A stretch of 64,000 bases of DNA from Geobacillus thermocatenulatus (GTDB taxonomy: Bacteria > Bacillota > Bacilli > Bacillales > Anoxybacillaceae): positions 1,179,164-1,243,163 of the forward strand of contig NZ_NEWK01000002.1 of NCBI RefSeq assembly GCF_002217655.1, given 5' to 3'. How positions within the stretch are numbered: position 1 is the first letter of the stretch; every line of letters starts with the position of its first letter. Positions 35,883 to 44,800 of the stretch are shown one piece after another. Position numbers and translations under genes: made by a program. The notes beneath the pieces are model-generated. The model was not told where the DNA came from. It made no database searches and saw only the letters and a list, made by a program, of their open reading frames with translations.

Positions 35883-37478
35883 TCAGTTGACATAGCGGCC
35901 CGATTTTCCAACTGCATCCCAATATTGGCGGCGCAAATGCACCTTTTGGATTTTTCCGGAGGCTGTTTTTGGCAGCTCATCAACAAACGTGACGCCTGTA
36001 ATGGCTTTGAAATGGGCCAGTTTTTCCCGAGAAAAGGCGATCAGCTCTTCCTCTGTCACGTTGTGCCCCGGACGAACGACGACAAACGCATGCGGCGTTT
36101 CGCCCCATTTTTCGTGCGGCGCGGCAATGACGGCTGCCTCAAGCACAGCAGGGTGTTCATAAAGCGCACCCTCGACTTCAATCGACGAAATATTTTCCCC
36201 TCCGCTAATAATAATATCCTTTTTCCGATCAACGATATCAATATGTCCGTATTCATCGACGGTCGCCATATCGCCGGTATACAGCCAGCCGTCGCGGATC
36301 GTTGCGGCGGTTGCTTCTTCGTTTTTCCAATATCCTTTCATGACGCCATGGCTGCGGACGATCACCTCGCCGATCGCTCGACCATTATGAGGTACTTCGT
36401 CGCCGTTTTCATCGACCACTTTCACTTCACAGCCGATCATCGGATAGCCGGCTTTTGCCTTGAGCCGTTGCTTTTGCTCCACAGGCAGTCCGTCAAGTTG
36501 CGGACGAATGAGCGAAATCGTGCTGAGCGGAGATGATTCGGTCATGCCGTACACCTGAATAAACTCCCAATCGAGCTTTTCCTCAACGCGTGCGACAAAC
36601 GCCGGCGGCGGCGCAGAACCAGCGATGACGATCCGCACGCCTTCCGGGACATCTGGTTGATATTGCTCATAATATTGCAGCAACATAGTGAGCACAGTCG
36701 GAGCCATATGCATAACCGTCACCTGATGTTCCTTGACAAGCTCAAAAATGATTTTCGGATCGACTTTGCGCAGCCCAATTTGCGTCGCGCCATTGGCGGT
36801 GTAGTAAAACGGCGCCCCCCAGCCGTTGACGTGGAACATCGGCAACACATGCAAATACGTATCTCGGTCAGATACACGCAAATGGTGCATCGTCACAAGC
36901 GCATGCAAATAGTTGTTCCGATGCGTCAGCATGACTCCTTTTGGGTTGCCCGTCGTCCCGCTTGTATATAGCAAGCTGCATATATCGTTCTCATCGATCA
37001 TCGGGCGCGGAACCGGCGCTGACGACTGGGCGGCGAGCCATTCATCGTAAGCGGTTTCATCAATCGCCGCCTCTGTTTTATGGTGGACAATGATCTCCTC
37101 GACCGTTTCAAGCTTGTTTTTGACTGGTGCAATCAGCCCATACAGCTCCTGATCCACAAACAACACTTTCGTTTCGCTGTGATTCAAAATAAAAACGTAA
37201 TCATCCGGTTTCAGCCGCGTATTCAGCGGCACCATCACCCCTCCCACTTCAAATACACCGTAAAACCCTTCCAGCATTTCCAGCGTATTCGGAGCGAGAT
37301 ACGCGACGCGCTCCCCTTTGCGAACGCCAAGCTCCCGCAACCCATTGGCAAGCCTCCGCACCCGTTCGCCAAGCTGCCTGTATGTCACCGTCCGTCCGGA
37401 ACAAATCATCGCCGGCTTGTCCCCATACAGAGCGACAGCCCGGTCTAAAAAATGGGTCAGAACGAGTGGTGCGTTCAT
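35883..37478 (-). CDS. Acyl-CoA synthetase, AMP-forming
   Basis: A 531-residue adenylating enzyme of the long/medium-chain acyl-CoA ligase branch. Motif A10/P-loop is LLYTSGTTGNPKGVMLTHRN, the A5 region is QVYGMTESSPLST, A7 is DGWLYTGD, A8 is VDRKKDIIISGGENISS, and the catalytic Lys is in LPKTASGKIQKVHLRR. Activates a fatty or aromatic acid to its CoA thioester with ATP. The GGGGATGGGAG site puts the start at 37478. It stands alone. It belongs to a different branch from the ligase at 63434 and could serve fatty acid or aryl acid degradation. Confidence 0.87.
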   Translation of the reverse strand: MNAPLVLTHFLDRAVALYGDKPAMICSGRTVTYRQLGERVRRLANGLRELGVRKGERVAYLAPNTLEMLEGFYGVFEVGGVMVPLNTRLKPDDYVFILNHSETKVLFVDQELYGLIAPVKNKLETVEEIIVHHKTEAAIDETAYDEWLAAQSSAPVPRPMIDENDICSLLYTSGTTGNPKGVMLTHRNNYLHALVTMHHLRVSDRDTYLHVLPMFHVNGWGAPFYYTANGATQIGLRKVDPKIIFELVKEHQVTVMHMAPTVLTMLLQYYEQYQPDVPEGVRIVIAGSAPPPAFVARVEEKLDWEFIQVYGMTESSPLSTISLIRPQLDGLPVEQKQRLKAKAGYPMIGCEVKVVDENGDEVPHNGRAIGEVIVRSHGVMKGYWKNEEATAATIRDGWLYTGDMATVDEYGHIDIVDRKKDIIISGGENISSIEVEGALYEHPAVLEAAVIAAPHEKWGETPHAFVVVRPGHNVTEEELIAFSREKLAHFKAITGVTFVDELPKTASGKIQKVHLRRQYWDAVGKSGRYVN

Positions 37479-37545
37479 TCTCCCATCCCCCTGTTTTAGT
37501 TTTAGAAAATTCACAATTGTATTATATAACAAAGATGGCATAAAG

Positions 37546-37602
37546 AAAAAGAGACCCGTCCCAAAAGGTCGTAAAACGACTTTTGAAGCCAGTCCTCTTT
37601 CT
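37546..37602 (-). terminator. Large terminator hairpin after the divergent GerP-like gene
   Basis: On the minus strand AAAGAGGAC...CAAAAGTCGT pairs with ACGACCTTTTG...GGTCTCTTT and is followed by TTCTTT. It lies between the GerP-like gene and the acyl-CoA synthetase gene promoter region. Confidence 0.65.
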
Positions 37603-37690
37603 TCGTTAGTCCGATCCATTGCGCCAAAAAAGAACCCGGTTTCTTCTTTTTGCCCAAAAACGAATGCTAGGCGAATCGTCTCGACAATCG

Positions 37691-37915
37691 CTAGTTATTT
37701 CCTTTCACCCCGGCGTCGGAGACGTCCGGATCGACCGTATTCGTGACGCTGCAAAACGTATTCGTTTGCAAGAAATCGCCAGTATTGCCGCCGCCGGCGC
37801 CTGAGTTTGACTTTGTCGTGCTTTTCGGAGCGATTTGCAGCACATCCCCCATGTTGACAGTGCCATTGCCGCTTACGTTCGTCACCTTAATCCCCCCAAT
37901 GACGATTGCTGGCAT
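37691..37915 (-). CDS. GerPA/GerPF-family spore protein, divergent extra copy
   Basis: A 74-residue protein (PAIVIGGIKVTNVSGNGTVN, MGDVLQIAPKSTTKSNSGAG, GGNTGDFLQTNTF, VDPDVSDAGVKGNN) that shares almost every feature with the gene at 38066 and with gerPF: a short hydrophobic start, a GDxLxIxPKS motif, GGG(N/F)NTGDF, and a DPDVSD tail. GerP proteins make the spore coat permeable to germinants. The start has GGGAAAGGGG immediately upstream. It is transcribed away from the gerP operon and ends in its own terminator. B. subtilis has a separate GerPF-like gene (ypzD); this may be its counterpart. Confidence 0.8.
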   Translation of the reverse strand: MPAIVIGGIKVTNVSGNGTVNMGDVLQIAPKSTTKSNSGAGGGNTGDFLQTNTFCSVTNTVDPDVSDAGVKGNN

Positions 37916-38001
37916 CCCCTTTCCCCTTCCTTTCTGCCCGTTCCCTTTCTTTATCATACGCGGGAGCTGCTTCCCACAATTGGACTCTCGCCCCGCATTG
38001 A

Positions 38002-38029
38002 ACCGTTTTTTCTCTGTTTTCATACAATA
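38002..38029 (+). promoter_or_regulatory. Sigma-K-like promoter of the first GerP-like gene
   Basis: AC at 38002-38003, 17 bases, then CATACAATA (38021-38029), an exact match to the sigma-K -10 consensus CATANNNTA. It lies 36 bp before the start codon. Confidence 0.65.
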
Positions 38030-38065
38030 ACGATAGCGACACGATGAAAAAGGAGGGGGCTCTTC

Positions 38066-38290
38066 ATGCCTTCATTTATCAGCGGTCCGATTAAGATCAC
38101 CCATGTCAGCGGCGACGGCACGGTGAATTTCGGCGACGTCTTGCAAATCACGCCAAAGAGCACGTTGAAATCCAACACCGGCTCAGGCGGCGGCAACAAC
38201 GGGGACTTCCTGCAGACGAATACGTTCGTCAGCTTTACAAACACCGGCGACCCGGATGTGTTCGATTCCAATAATGCCGCCAACAATTAA
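38066..38290 (+). CDS. GerPA/GerPF-family spore protein, extra copy upstream of gerPA
   Basis: A 74-residue protein (PSFISGPIKITHVSGDGTVN, FGDVLQITPKS, GGGNNGDFLQTNTFVSF, GDPDVFDSNNAANN). Nearly the same sequence pattern as the divergent copy at 37691 and similar to gerPF at 40077, so it arose by duplication within this family. AAAAAGGAGGGGG gives a very strong ribosome site. It has its own sigma-K-like promoter; the 70-bp gap to gerPA contains a second one. Role inferred: coat component needed for germinant access. Confidence 0.82.
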   Translation: MPSFISGPIKITHVSGDGTVNFGDVLQITPKSTLKSNTGSGGGNNGDFLQTNTFVSFTNTGDPDVFDSNNAANN

Positions 38291-38295
38291 AACGA

Positions 38296-38323
38296 ACGTT
38301 TCGCAACTTGCGCCCATACACTA
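38296..38323 (+). promoter_or_regulatory. Sigma-K-like promoter of the gerP operon
   Basis: AC at 38296-38297, 17 bases, then CATACACTA (38315-38323), again an exact CATANNNTA with the same spacing as the promoter at 38002. It lies 37 bp before gerPA. Confidence 0.65.
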
Positions 38324-38360
38324 GTATCAACGAAGACAACATGGAAGGGAGCATGCCCAC

Positions 38361-38582
38361 ATGCCGGCTTTTGTCGGAGTCGTCAAACTGAACAGCATCG
38401 GAAGCAGCGGCGTGTTCCATATTGGCGATGTGTTTGCGATTTCCCCGCAAAGCGTGACGAAAACGTTCGCTGGCGCCGGTTCGTTTAACACCGGCGACGG
38501 GCTTCATATCTATAACTATTACAGCAATACGAATACGAATGACGCCGATGTCGCCGATGAAAATGTCGTCGGAAATGTATAA
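38361..38582 (+). CDS. gerPA: Spore germination protein GerPA
   Basis: A 73-residue GerPA. KTFAGAGSFNTGDGLHIYN is the GerPA-specific form of the family motif, with PAFVGVVKLNSIGSSGVFHIGD before it and TNDADVADENV at the end. First gene of gerPABCDEF, whose products assemble in the inner coat late in sporulation and let small germinants through. AAGGGAG is 10 bases before the ATG; a sigma-K-like promoter precedes it. Confidence 0.88.
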   Translation: MPAFVGVVKLNSIGSSGVFHIGDVFAISPQSVTKTFAGAGSFNTGDGLHIYNYYSNTNTNDADVADENVVGNV

Positions 38583-38596
38583 GGAGGAGAAGGAGG

Positions 38597-38809
38597 GTGC
38601 ACGTTTACATCAGCCAAAGCATCTGCATCCACCAGTTGCGGATCGGCTCGGTCACCAATTCTTCCGTTTTGCAAATCGGCAGCGCCGGAAGCATTCAAGC
38701 GCTCTCAACGCTTGCCAACACCGGCGGATTCACCGGTCCGGCCCCACAGGCGACCGTGCCGCCCGGTGCATCCGCTCCTCTCGTTCCTCTCCATTCAGCC
38801 ACCCGCTAA
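38597..38809 (+). CDS. gerPB: Spore germination protein GerPB
   Basis: A 70-residue protein. MHVYISQSICIHQLRIGSVTNSSVLQIGSAG is the GerPB start, ending in a Pro/Ala-rich tail (GPAPQATVPPGASAP). The start codon is GTG, with AAGGAGG nine bases upstream in the gap behind gerPA. GerPB belongs to the same operon and coat function as its neighbours. Confidence 0.87.
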   Translation: MHVYISQSICIHQLRIGSVTNSSVLQIGSAGSIQALSTLANTGGFTGPAPQATVPPGASAPLVPLHSATR

Positions 38810-38891
38810 ATTCAGCGAAAAAAGTGATGAGAGCGAAAGGCCGTCCATATATTGAAGTAAGAGGGCTCTTTGGAGAGGATGATGGTGCACA

Positions 38892-39494
38892 ATGAGCATT
38901 TACGAGTATTTCGTCCAACTGCACCGCTATTTATTATGGCAAACCAAAAAAATACGGGCTCTGGAACGCCGTCTCCGCTCACTCGAAGCCCGGCTTCGGG
39001 AAATGGAGGCTCAGCCGCGCACATCGATCGAACGAATTGAATATAAATTTGACCAGCTCAAAGTGGAAACGCTCGAAGGAACGCTAAACATCGGGATCGC
39101 TCCGCCCGGAGCCGGCGGTGCAATTGAAGACTTTGCCGTCGAACCGGTCAAAACCATCATTCCAAAGCCGGAGCCGGTGCTCATGCGCCCGATTCAAGAA
39201 AAAGTGGCCGCCTATCTCAACGGGGAGGCGTCGGAAACGTTAAAACGCCTTGAGCAGCAATACGGCCGCCGCCTTGATGATACGTACCGGCAGTTTATTT
39301 TGCAAGATATCGCCCGCCAGACAGATGAACGCATCCACTTTTATTTGCAAGAGAAAGCAAATCAAGGCTACGTTCCCCCGGGCGATCGCGATGAAACGGT
39401 GGAAAACGAGATCTTCCAAAAGGTGAAAGCGGATATTGAACAATCGCTCGATGCGTTTTTGAAACATTTGCCTTCAGGGGAGGAATCAACGTGA
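38892..39494 (+). CDS. gerPC: Spore germination protein GerPC
   Basis: A 200-residue protein. The N-terminus SIYEYFVQLHRYLLWQTKKI is followed by a strong coiled coil (RALERRLRSLEARLREMEAQ) and then IERIEYKFDQLKVETLEGTLNIGI, the hallmark GerPC segment. The C-terminal helical domain (about 95-200) contains MRPIQEKVAAYLNGEASETL. It is the largest GerP protein and the probable scaffold. It overlaps gerPD by four bases. Confidence 0.9.
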   Translation: MSIYEYFVQLHRYLLWQTKKIRALERRLRSLEARLREMEAQPRTSIERIEYKFDQLKVETLEGTLNIGIAPPGAGGAIEDFAVEPVKTIIPKPEPVLMRPIQEKVAAYLNGEASETLKRLEQQYGRRLDDTYRQFILQDIARQTDERIHFYLQEKANQGYVPPGDRDETVENEIFQKVKADIEQSLDAFLKHLPSGEEST

Positions 39495-39682
39495 ACTATA
39501 CTGTCATTAACCGCGACGTGCATGTCGGTGACATCCGCTTGACGGCCGTCGCCAGCGCCTCGCTGTTTTTAATCGGTGATGCTGATGTGATCAACTTGTC
39601 ATCCGCGTTTGACACACCACCGGAATCGCTGATCATCGGCCCGTTCGTCCCGCTCGTGCCGGCTCGAGGGGATACGCCGTGA
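39491..39682 (+). CDS. gerPD: Spore germination protein GerPD
   Basis: A 63-residue protein: NYTVINRDVHVGDIRLTAVA, SASLFLIGDADVINLSSAFD, TPPESLIIGPFVPL. The VGDIxLxxVxSxSLFLIGD pattern is typical of GerPD. GTG start overlapping the gerPC stop, and a four-base overlap with gerPE, show translational coupling. Confidence 0.87.
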   Translation: MNYTVINRDVHVGDIRLTAVASASLFLIGDADVINLSSAFDTPPESLIIGPFVPLVPARGDTP

Positions 39683-40077
39683 AACGAACGTCAGTTGTGC
39701 AAACGTTCCATGCTGAAACGTTGATTATTAGCTCCGTGCTGCAAATCGGCGACTCTGAACGGATTTCCACCCGCACGCGCGCCTTAGCCGTGCAGCGGCA
39801 ATACGAACTGTTTTTTGGCCCAGAAGGAGAACAAATATTCCCTGTTTTTGCGAAACCGATCCCGCGCTGGACTTCTCCACCGCCGACAGCTGCACGCCAA
39901 ACGCTCCATGAGTCCCCGGTCATTTCCGTTCAGTCTGTGCGCGTGCTCGCCATTTCTTCGTCCGCCATCGTCCATATCGGCTCGACCTCGACAGCGGAGG
40001 CAGAGGCAAGAATGAAACATATCCGCCAGCTGGCCGGCTCTGAGTCGAGCGCGCCAACAAGAGGGAGGGATTCATAA
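39679..40077 (+). CDS. gerPE: Spore germination protein GerPE
   Basis: A 132-residue protein. RTSVVQTFHAETLIISSVLQIGDSERISTRTRALAVQR is the conserved front part, and VRVLAISSSAIVHIGSTSTAEAEARMKHIRQL the C-terminal repeat of the same 'SxxxxIGD/S' pattern, so the protein looks like an internal duplication. GTG start inside the gerPD stop. The stop overlaps the gerPF start by one base. Confidence 0.87.
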   Translation: MKRTSVVQTFHAETLIISSVLQIGDSERISTRTRALAVQRQYELFFGPEGEQIFPVFAKPIPRWTSPPPTAARQTLHESPVISVQSVRVLAISSSAIVHIGSTSTAEAEARMKHIRQLAGSESSAPTRGRDS

Positions 40078-40298
40078 TGCCTTCGTTTGTCGGCCCGATT
40101 AAAATCAACAGCGTCAGCAGCGGAGCTGTCGTGCAAATGGGCGACTGTCTGTACATCGCGCCAAAAGTCGCCACGAAAACGCAAGCCGGATCCGGCGGAT
40201 TCAACACCGGCGATTTTGTGATGACGAACAACGCGATCAGCTTTACAAACGCGTTTGATCCCGATGTATCCGACCAAAACGTGGCCGCCAACAACTGA
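40077..40298 (+). CDS. gerPF: Spore germination protein GerPF
   Basis: A 73-residue protein, PSFVGPIKINSVSSGAVVQM, GDCLYIAPKVATKTQAGSGG, FNTGDFVMTNNAISFTNAFD, PDVSDQNVAANN, the typical GerPF. AGGGAGGGATT precedes the ATG. Last gene of the operon, 80 bp before a terminator. Related by sequence to gerPA and to the two extra copies at 37691 and 38066. Confidence 0.9.
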   Translation: MPSFVGPIKINSVSSGAVVQMGDCLYIAPKVATKTQAGSGGFNTGDFVMTNNAISFTNAFDPDVSDQNVAANN

Positions 40299-40379
40299 AC
40301 ATGGCAGAAAACGAATCCCCTCGCTTTTCATTTGCCAACATCAACCTTATCAGCCGAACGCTGCCGAAACCAAAAAGAG

Positions 40380-40412
40380 AAGGTGTCCCAAAAGGATCCG
40401 GACACCTTTGCT
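40380..40412 (+). terminator. Terminator of the gerP operon
   Basis: AAGGTGTCC and GGACACCTT pair around an 11-base loop and are followed by TTGCTTATTTG. Confidence 0.7.
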
Positions 40413-40502
40413 TATTTGCCTCTATATCTAAAAAACCATACATTGTGCTTGATCGAAAGGAAACCAACCTTTTGCGACCGCCTCTCTCCATTATTCCCCG
40501 AA

Positions 40503-40524
40503 AGCCCGTTCAGCTCAACGGGCT
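40503..40524 (-). terminator. Hairpin, probably the displaced sbcC terminator
   Basis: On the minus strand AGCCCGTT-GAGCTG-AACGGGCT followed by TTC. It lies just outside the left end of the tnpB element. If the element is removed it falls about 10 bp after the reconstructed sbcC stop codon, so the transposon appears to have separated sbcC from it. The T-tract is short. Confidence 0.5.
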
Positions 40525-40529
40525 ATCCA

Positions 40530-41873
40530 TTTACAGATCAGCGAGCGAGAAAGCCCACTCCTTGAGGGGTGGGATGAAAGCGAGCCGTTTTCTTCATACT
40601 TATTGAATGATGATGAAAGAAACGGTATCATGTAATCGTCGCAAGGAGGTAAATCCATGCCGACCATCACACTAAGGCTGGAACTGCACAACCCAACGAA
40701 AGTCAAACAAGACATGTACGAACGGATGACAGAAGTGAATACCGCGTTTGCGAATTGGCTGTTGAACCATCCCGAGCTGAATCAAGCGACGAGCAAACTG
40801 TTTAAAGTGTTTTCGTCGCAGCGGTTTCCTTCCGCCGTCGTGAATCAGACGATTCGAGAAGTGAAGTCCCAAAAGAAAAACCAGAAAACAAAGAAGTTCC
40901 GGACATTCTGGTGTTGCTTTAACAACCAAAACCTAAAGGTGGAAAAGAAAGGATCGTTCTACACGGTTTCCTTCCCCACGCTGGAGAAGCGAATCGGCGT
41001 GCCGGTCGTCACGCGTTCCTATCAAGAAGCGTGGCTGAATCGGCTGCTCGATGGAACCGCCAAACAAGGGGCCGCTAAACTCTACAAAAAGAGAAAGAAA
41101 TGGTACTTGGCTATTGCGGTCACCTTTGACGTGAAGCCGCGGCACGAAACAAAGGTGATGGGGGTTGACCTTGGGCTTCGCTATATCGCTGTGGCCAGCG
41201 TGGGAACGAAATCATGGTTTTTCAAAGGGAACCAATACGCCTTCATTCGCCGACGCTATGCGGCTTTGCGGCGAAGGCTGGGCCAAGCGAAGAAGCTTCA
41301 TATGATTCGCAAAATCGGCCGTAAAGAGTCCCGCTGGATGAAGGATCAAAATCACAAAATCAGCCGTCAAATCGTGAATGCTGCGCTCGCCAACGGTGTT
41401 GGCGTGATTCGGATGGAAGCGTTGACGGGGATTCGGAAACGGGCAACATCGGCCAAAGAAGCGGGGCGAAGCCTTCACTCTTGGTCATTTCACCAACTGC
41501 AAACGATGATCGCCTATAAAGCGGAAATGGCAGGCATTCGCGTGGAGTGGGTGAATCCAACCTACACGAGCCAAACGTGTCAATGTGGTCATCGAGAGAA
41601 AGCGAACCGAAACGGCATCCGCTTCCGATGCCAAAGGTGTGGATACACTCTCCACGCCGACTTGAATGGCGCGATCAACATCGCCAAAGCGATTTCGGGC
41701 TTCGCCGCTGAACCTAGCGCACTGGTCACAGGTGCGCCGCCCATCGAGGTACACTCTAACCCAATGGGACGGGGTGATGACACACCCCTAAACTTGGGCG
41801 TGGTCCGAACCAGAAATGGATGAGGACGCAAACGACCCAAGAATCCCACGCCTTTAGGCGTGCGGAGTGTCAA
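40530..41873 (+). mobile_element. Solo-tnpB IS605-family (IS1341-type) element
   Basis: TTTAC (40530-40534) is the likely target/TAM; the element runs from 40535 to about 41873. The left end has the imperfect hairpin GCCCACTCC/GGGGTGGG, the right end the hairpin CACGCC-TTTA-GGCGTG (41847-41862), and the end GTGTCAA. Subterminal hairpins, no terminal repeats and only tnpB inside fit IS1341-type elements that need TnpA in trans. The exact ends are inferred from hairpin spacing compared with the non-coding elements in this window and from reconstruction of the sbcC end. Confidence 0.75.
40657..41823 (+). CDS. tnpB: TnpB RNA-guided nuclease
   Basis: A 388-residue TnpB, ancestor-type of Cas12. 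The RuvC-like triad is intact: D171 (VMGVDLGLRY), E254 (GVIRMEALTGIR) and D335 (LHADLNGAINIAKAI). The zinc ribbon has C308-x-C310 and C325-x2-C328; the first pair is CxC rather than the common CxxC. The N-terminal WED/REC region (residues 1-160) is present in full. A Thr/Pro/Gly-rich tail follows the last motif and encodes part of the right-end RNA scaffold. AAGGAGG is eight bases before the ATG. It probably uses an RNA from the element's right end to cut the empty site and so maintain the element. Confidence 0.9.
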   Translation: MPTITLRLELHNPTKVKQDMYERMTEVNTAFANWLLNHPELNQATSKLFKVFSSQRFPSAVVNQTIREVKSQKKNQKTKKFRTFWCCFNNQNLKVEKKGSFYTVSFPTLEKRIGVPVVTRSYQEAWLNRLLDGTAKQGAAKLYKKRKKWYLAIAVTFDVKPRHETKVMGVDLGLRYIAVASVGTKSWFFKGNQYAFIRRRYAALRRRLGQAKKLHMIRKIGRKESRWMKDQNHKISRQIVNAALANGVGVIRMEALTGIRKRATSAKEAGRSLHSWSFHQLQTMIAYKAEMAGIRVEWVNPTYTSQTCQCGHREKANRNGIRFRCQRCGYTLHADLNGAINIAKAISGFAAEPSALVTGAPPIEVHSNPMGRGDDTPLNLGVVRTRNG

Positions 41874-41893
41874 ATCATTTCCAGCCAGACGCG
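41740..41893 (+). ncRNA. Predicted omega RNA (scaffold plus guide) of TnpB
   Basis: In studied IS605-type elements the guide RNA of TnpB covers the 3' end of tnpB and the right end, with the guide read from the flank. Here the hairpin CACGCC-TTTA-GGCGTG is the terminal stem and the guide would begin at about 41874 with ATCATTTCCAGCCAGACGCG, the end of sbcC. The 5' limit is a guess. Confidence 0.4.
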
Positions 41894-44800
41894 CGTGCCG
41901 CGGCCGGACGGTTCAGCCGGTTCGACGATGAGCCGTCGCGGCAGACGGTGGCGAATTTCTTGTACATGACTGATGACACCGACCGCCAGCCGCTCGGTAT
42001 GCAGCTTTTCCAAGGCAGAAATGACCGTCTCAAGCAGCTCAGCATCGAGGGTGCCAAACCCTTCGTCCAAGAAGAAAAAGCGGAGCGGATACTCACCGCG
42101 CAGCTGAATTTGCGCCGACAACGCCAACGCCAACGACAGTGACGTCAAAAATGTCTCCCCACCCGAGAGCGTCGATACCGGCCGTCTGACGCCGCCATTG
42201 GCATCATCACGGATCAGAAACCCGCCTTGCGAATCCAATTCGAGCGAATACCGGTGCCGTGTCAGCCGCTGCAGCCGTTCCGAAGCCATGGCGGTGACTT
42301 GCTCAAGCTGCTCCTCCGCCATAAATTCGACAAAACTGTTGCCGCGAAGCAACGCCTGCAGCTGTTTATACCGCTCGATGCGCCGGCTGAGCTCCGCCTG
42401 CTTCTCCTCCAGTTCAACAAAGCGGCTATGTTTTTTTCTCAACTCTTCCACCTTCGCTTGAGCCGCCCCAAGCTGCTGCGTCATCGCCTCCACTTGCCCC
42501 TTCAACTCGGCGTATACACGCTGCATCGCCTCCCATTGTTCAGCGCTCACCGTCGCCCCCCCGATGGCGGCGGCTAGCTGAGCGAGGCGATGTTCGGCTT
42601 GCTCGATTTGGCGCCAATAGCGGCGGATTGTCTCATCCCATTCATCTCGCTGCGCTTTTTCCGCCTTCGCTTGCTTGACTTGTTCGGCATCGGCAAACAT
42701 GGTGTCCAAAAGCGCGCCGCGCCAGCGAGCGAGCGCCTCTTCTTCGCGGCGGACGCCTTCTTCCCACGCCTGCTTGGCTGCTTTTGTTTCGCTTTCAAGC
42801 ATTTGATATTCCCGCTGGGCTCGCTGCCAGGCCTCATACGCCTGTTGCTCGCCGTTTTGCAGCTGGCGCCATTCGGCCTCCGCCTTCTGAAGATGCACAG
42901 CCGCTGGGCCTTCCCCCGCCTTCTCGCCCCGTTGCCGCTCATATTCGTTCCATTGCTGCTGTTTGGCACTAATCAGTGAGTCAAGACGCACCCGCTCCGT
43001 CTCAAGCCGGCTCCGCTCTTTGGCCGCTTCCTCTTTCGCCCGCTGTTTTTCCTCTAAAAACAGCACGCTGTCCTCCAGCCGTTTTTGCACGTCGCGCCGC
43101 ACGTTTTCCCGTTCACACAGCTGTTCATACACCGCATCGATCGTCTCAAGCGAAAGGAAAGGATACATCTGCCGCCATTGCTGTTCAAGCAGCCGCCGCT
43201 CTTCCTCCAGCCGCTGCTTTTCAACTTGCAGCGCTTCGATGTCCGCCGCTATCCATTGGCACGCTTTCTCCGCTTCGCGCCGCGCTGACTCGGCTTCATT
43301 CCATTGGGCAAGCACCCGGTAGACCGCTTCTTTCAATTCAATGACCTCTTGCCCAAGCGCCCGCACTTCCACAGTGAGGTCGACGGCCTCCTCCACCGAG
43401 CGGCTTTCGGCAAACAGAGGCGGCGCTTCATGGCCTGCCGCCAGCTCGGCGAGCTGCTCGAGCTGCACCTTGAACGAAATGATCATTTGCCAATCTTGTT
43501 CATACCGCTTCCGCTCTGCCTCAAGCTCGGACAGACGCTCAAGTTGGACATCGTTCGGTGCGGCGGCCGGATGCGGATGCTCGCGCGATCCGCACACTGG
43601 ACACGGCTCGCCGGGACGGAGCCGCTCAGCCAAGGCGGAGGCGAGTTGCGCCGTCCGCGCTTCTTCGGCTCGTTGTCGCTCCGCCTCCATGGTTTTCTGC
43701 AACGTATACAATTGTTTTTCAGCGTCCTGCTGCCGCCAGCAGACGAAACGATACGTCCGCTCCATACGCCGGAACAGCTCTTGAAGCCGGGAGCCGACAG
43801 CGGCTGATCGGCGTTCCCGCTCCAACTTTTCCTCTTTCGCCCGACGCCAAACGGCCTCCTTTTGCTGAAGTTGGGCATCGACGCGAGCGATGGCTGACGC
43901 CGCTTGCTCAATATGCTGCTTCTGCCTGTACGCCCGCTCTGCCTCATCTTTTCTATCGAGCGCCTCTTCATGCTGTTTCAGTTCTTCTTTCAACTCCCGC
44001 TGCCGCTTCGCGCCGCGCTCATACCAGACCGACGCCTCTTCAAACCGGCGTACAGCTGCCTTCTCCTGGGCAATGAGTCGCTTCCTCTCTTCACGAAGAG
44101 CTGTGAGCTCCTGTCCAAGCACTTCCATTTGCTGCTCAAGCTGCGCCGCCTGCCGCAGCCGTTCCATCTGGACGAGCAATTCCGGTTCGCGCTGCGCCTT
44201 TTCTTGGCGCGCCCGTTCATAACGCCGCGCCGCTTCTTCATAGCTCAATTGGGCTTCCTCTAATCGACGCGCCAGTCTTTCATACCGACGAAACGCCTCT
44301 GCCCGCAAGCGACATGCCTGCTCGCACTGCTCCCAATACGGCCAGATGCGCTCTGCTTGCTCAGCGCGCTCTTTTTTCACTTCCAGCTCGCGGATAGCGG
44401 GCTCATGCCGGTGCAGTGCGGCAAGCTCTTGTTCGACCGCTTCTTTTTCTTGCTGCCACGCCCATCGTTGTTTTGTTCGTTCCACATCTGCTTCGACTTC
44501 CTCAAGCTCTTTTTTTCGCTTGGTAAACAGCCCCGCGAGCTCCCGCACATCCGCCTCTGCCTGCTTGAGCGCTGCTTTTGAAGCATCGCCAAGCCCCGCT
44601 TTTTCCGCTTCGATTTTTTCCCATTCTTGCCGAGCGGCGGCAAGCCGGTCTTTCAACTTTTTATTCAACTGATCGCCATACCGCTCAAGATGGAAGAGGC
44701 GCTGCAGCATTTGCCGACGCTCCGACCCTTTGAGCGATAAAAATTCGGCAAATTTTCCTTGCGGCAAGACGACCGCCCGGGTGAAATCCTCCATCGTCAA

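Noticed and set aside
37981-38060. A sigma-K promoter for the divergent GerP-like gene at 37691
   Set aside because: No CATANNNTA with acceptable spacing was found on the minus strand upstream of 37915.
42198-44672. Several long plus-strand frames opposite sbcC, rich in Ser/Cys/Arg
   Set aside because: They are antisense shadows of the SbcC coiled coil; no ribosome sites, and biased composition from reverse-reading Glu/Lys/Gln codons.
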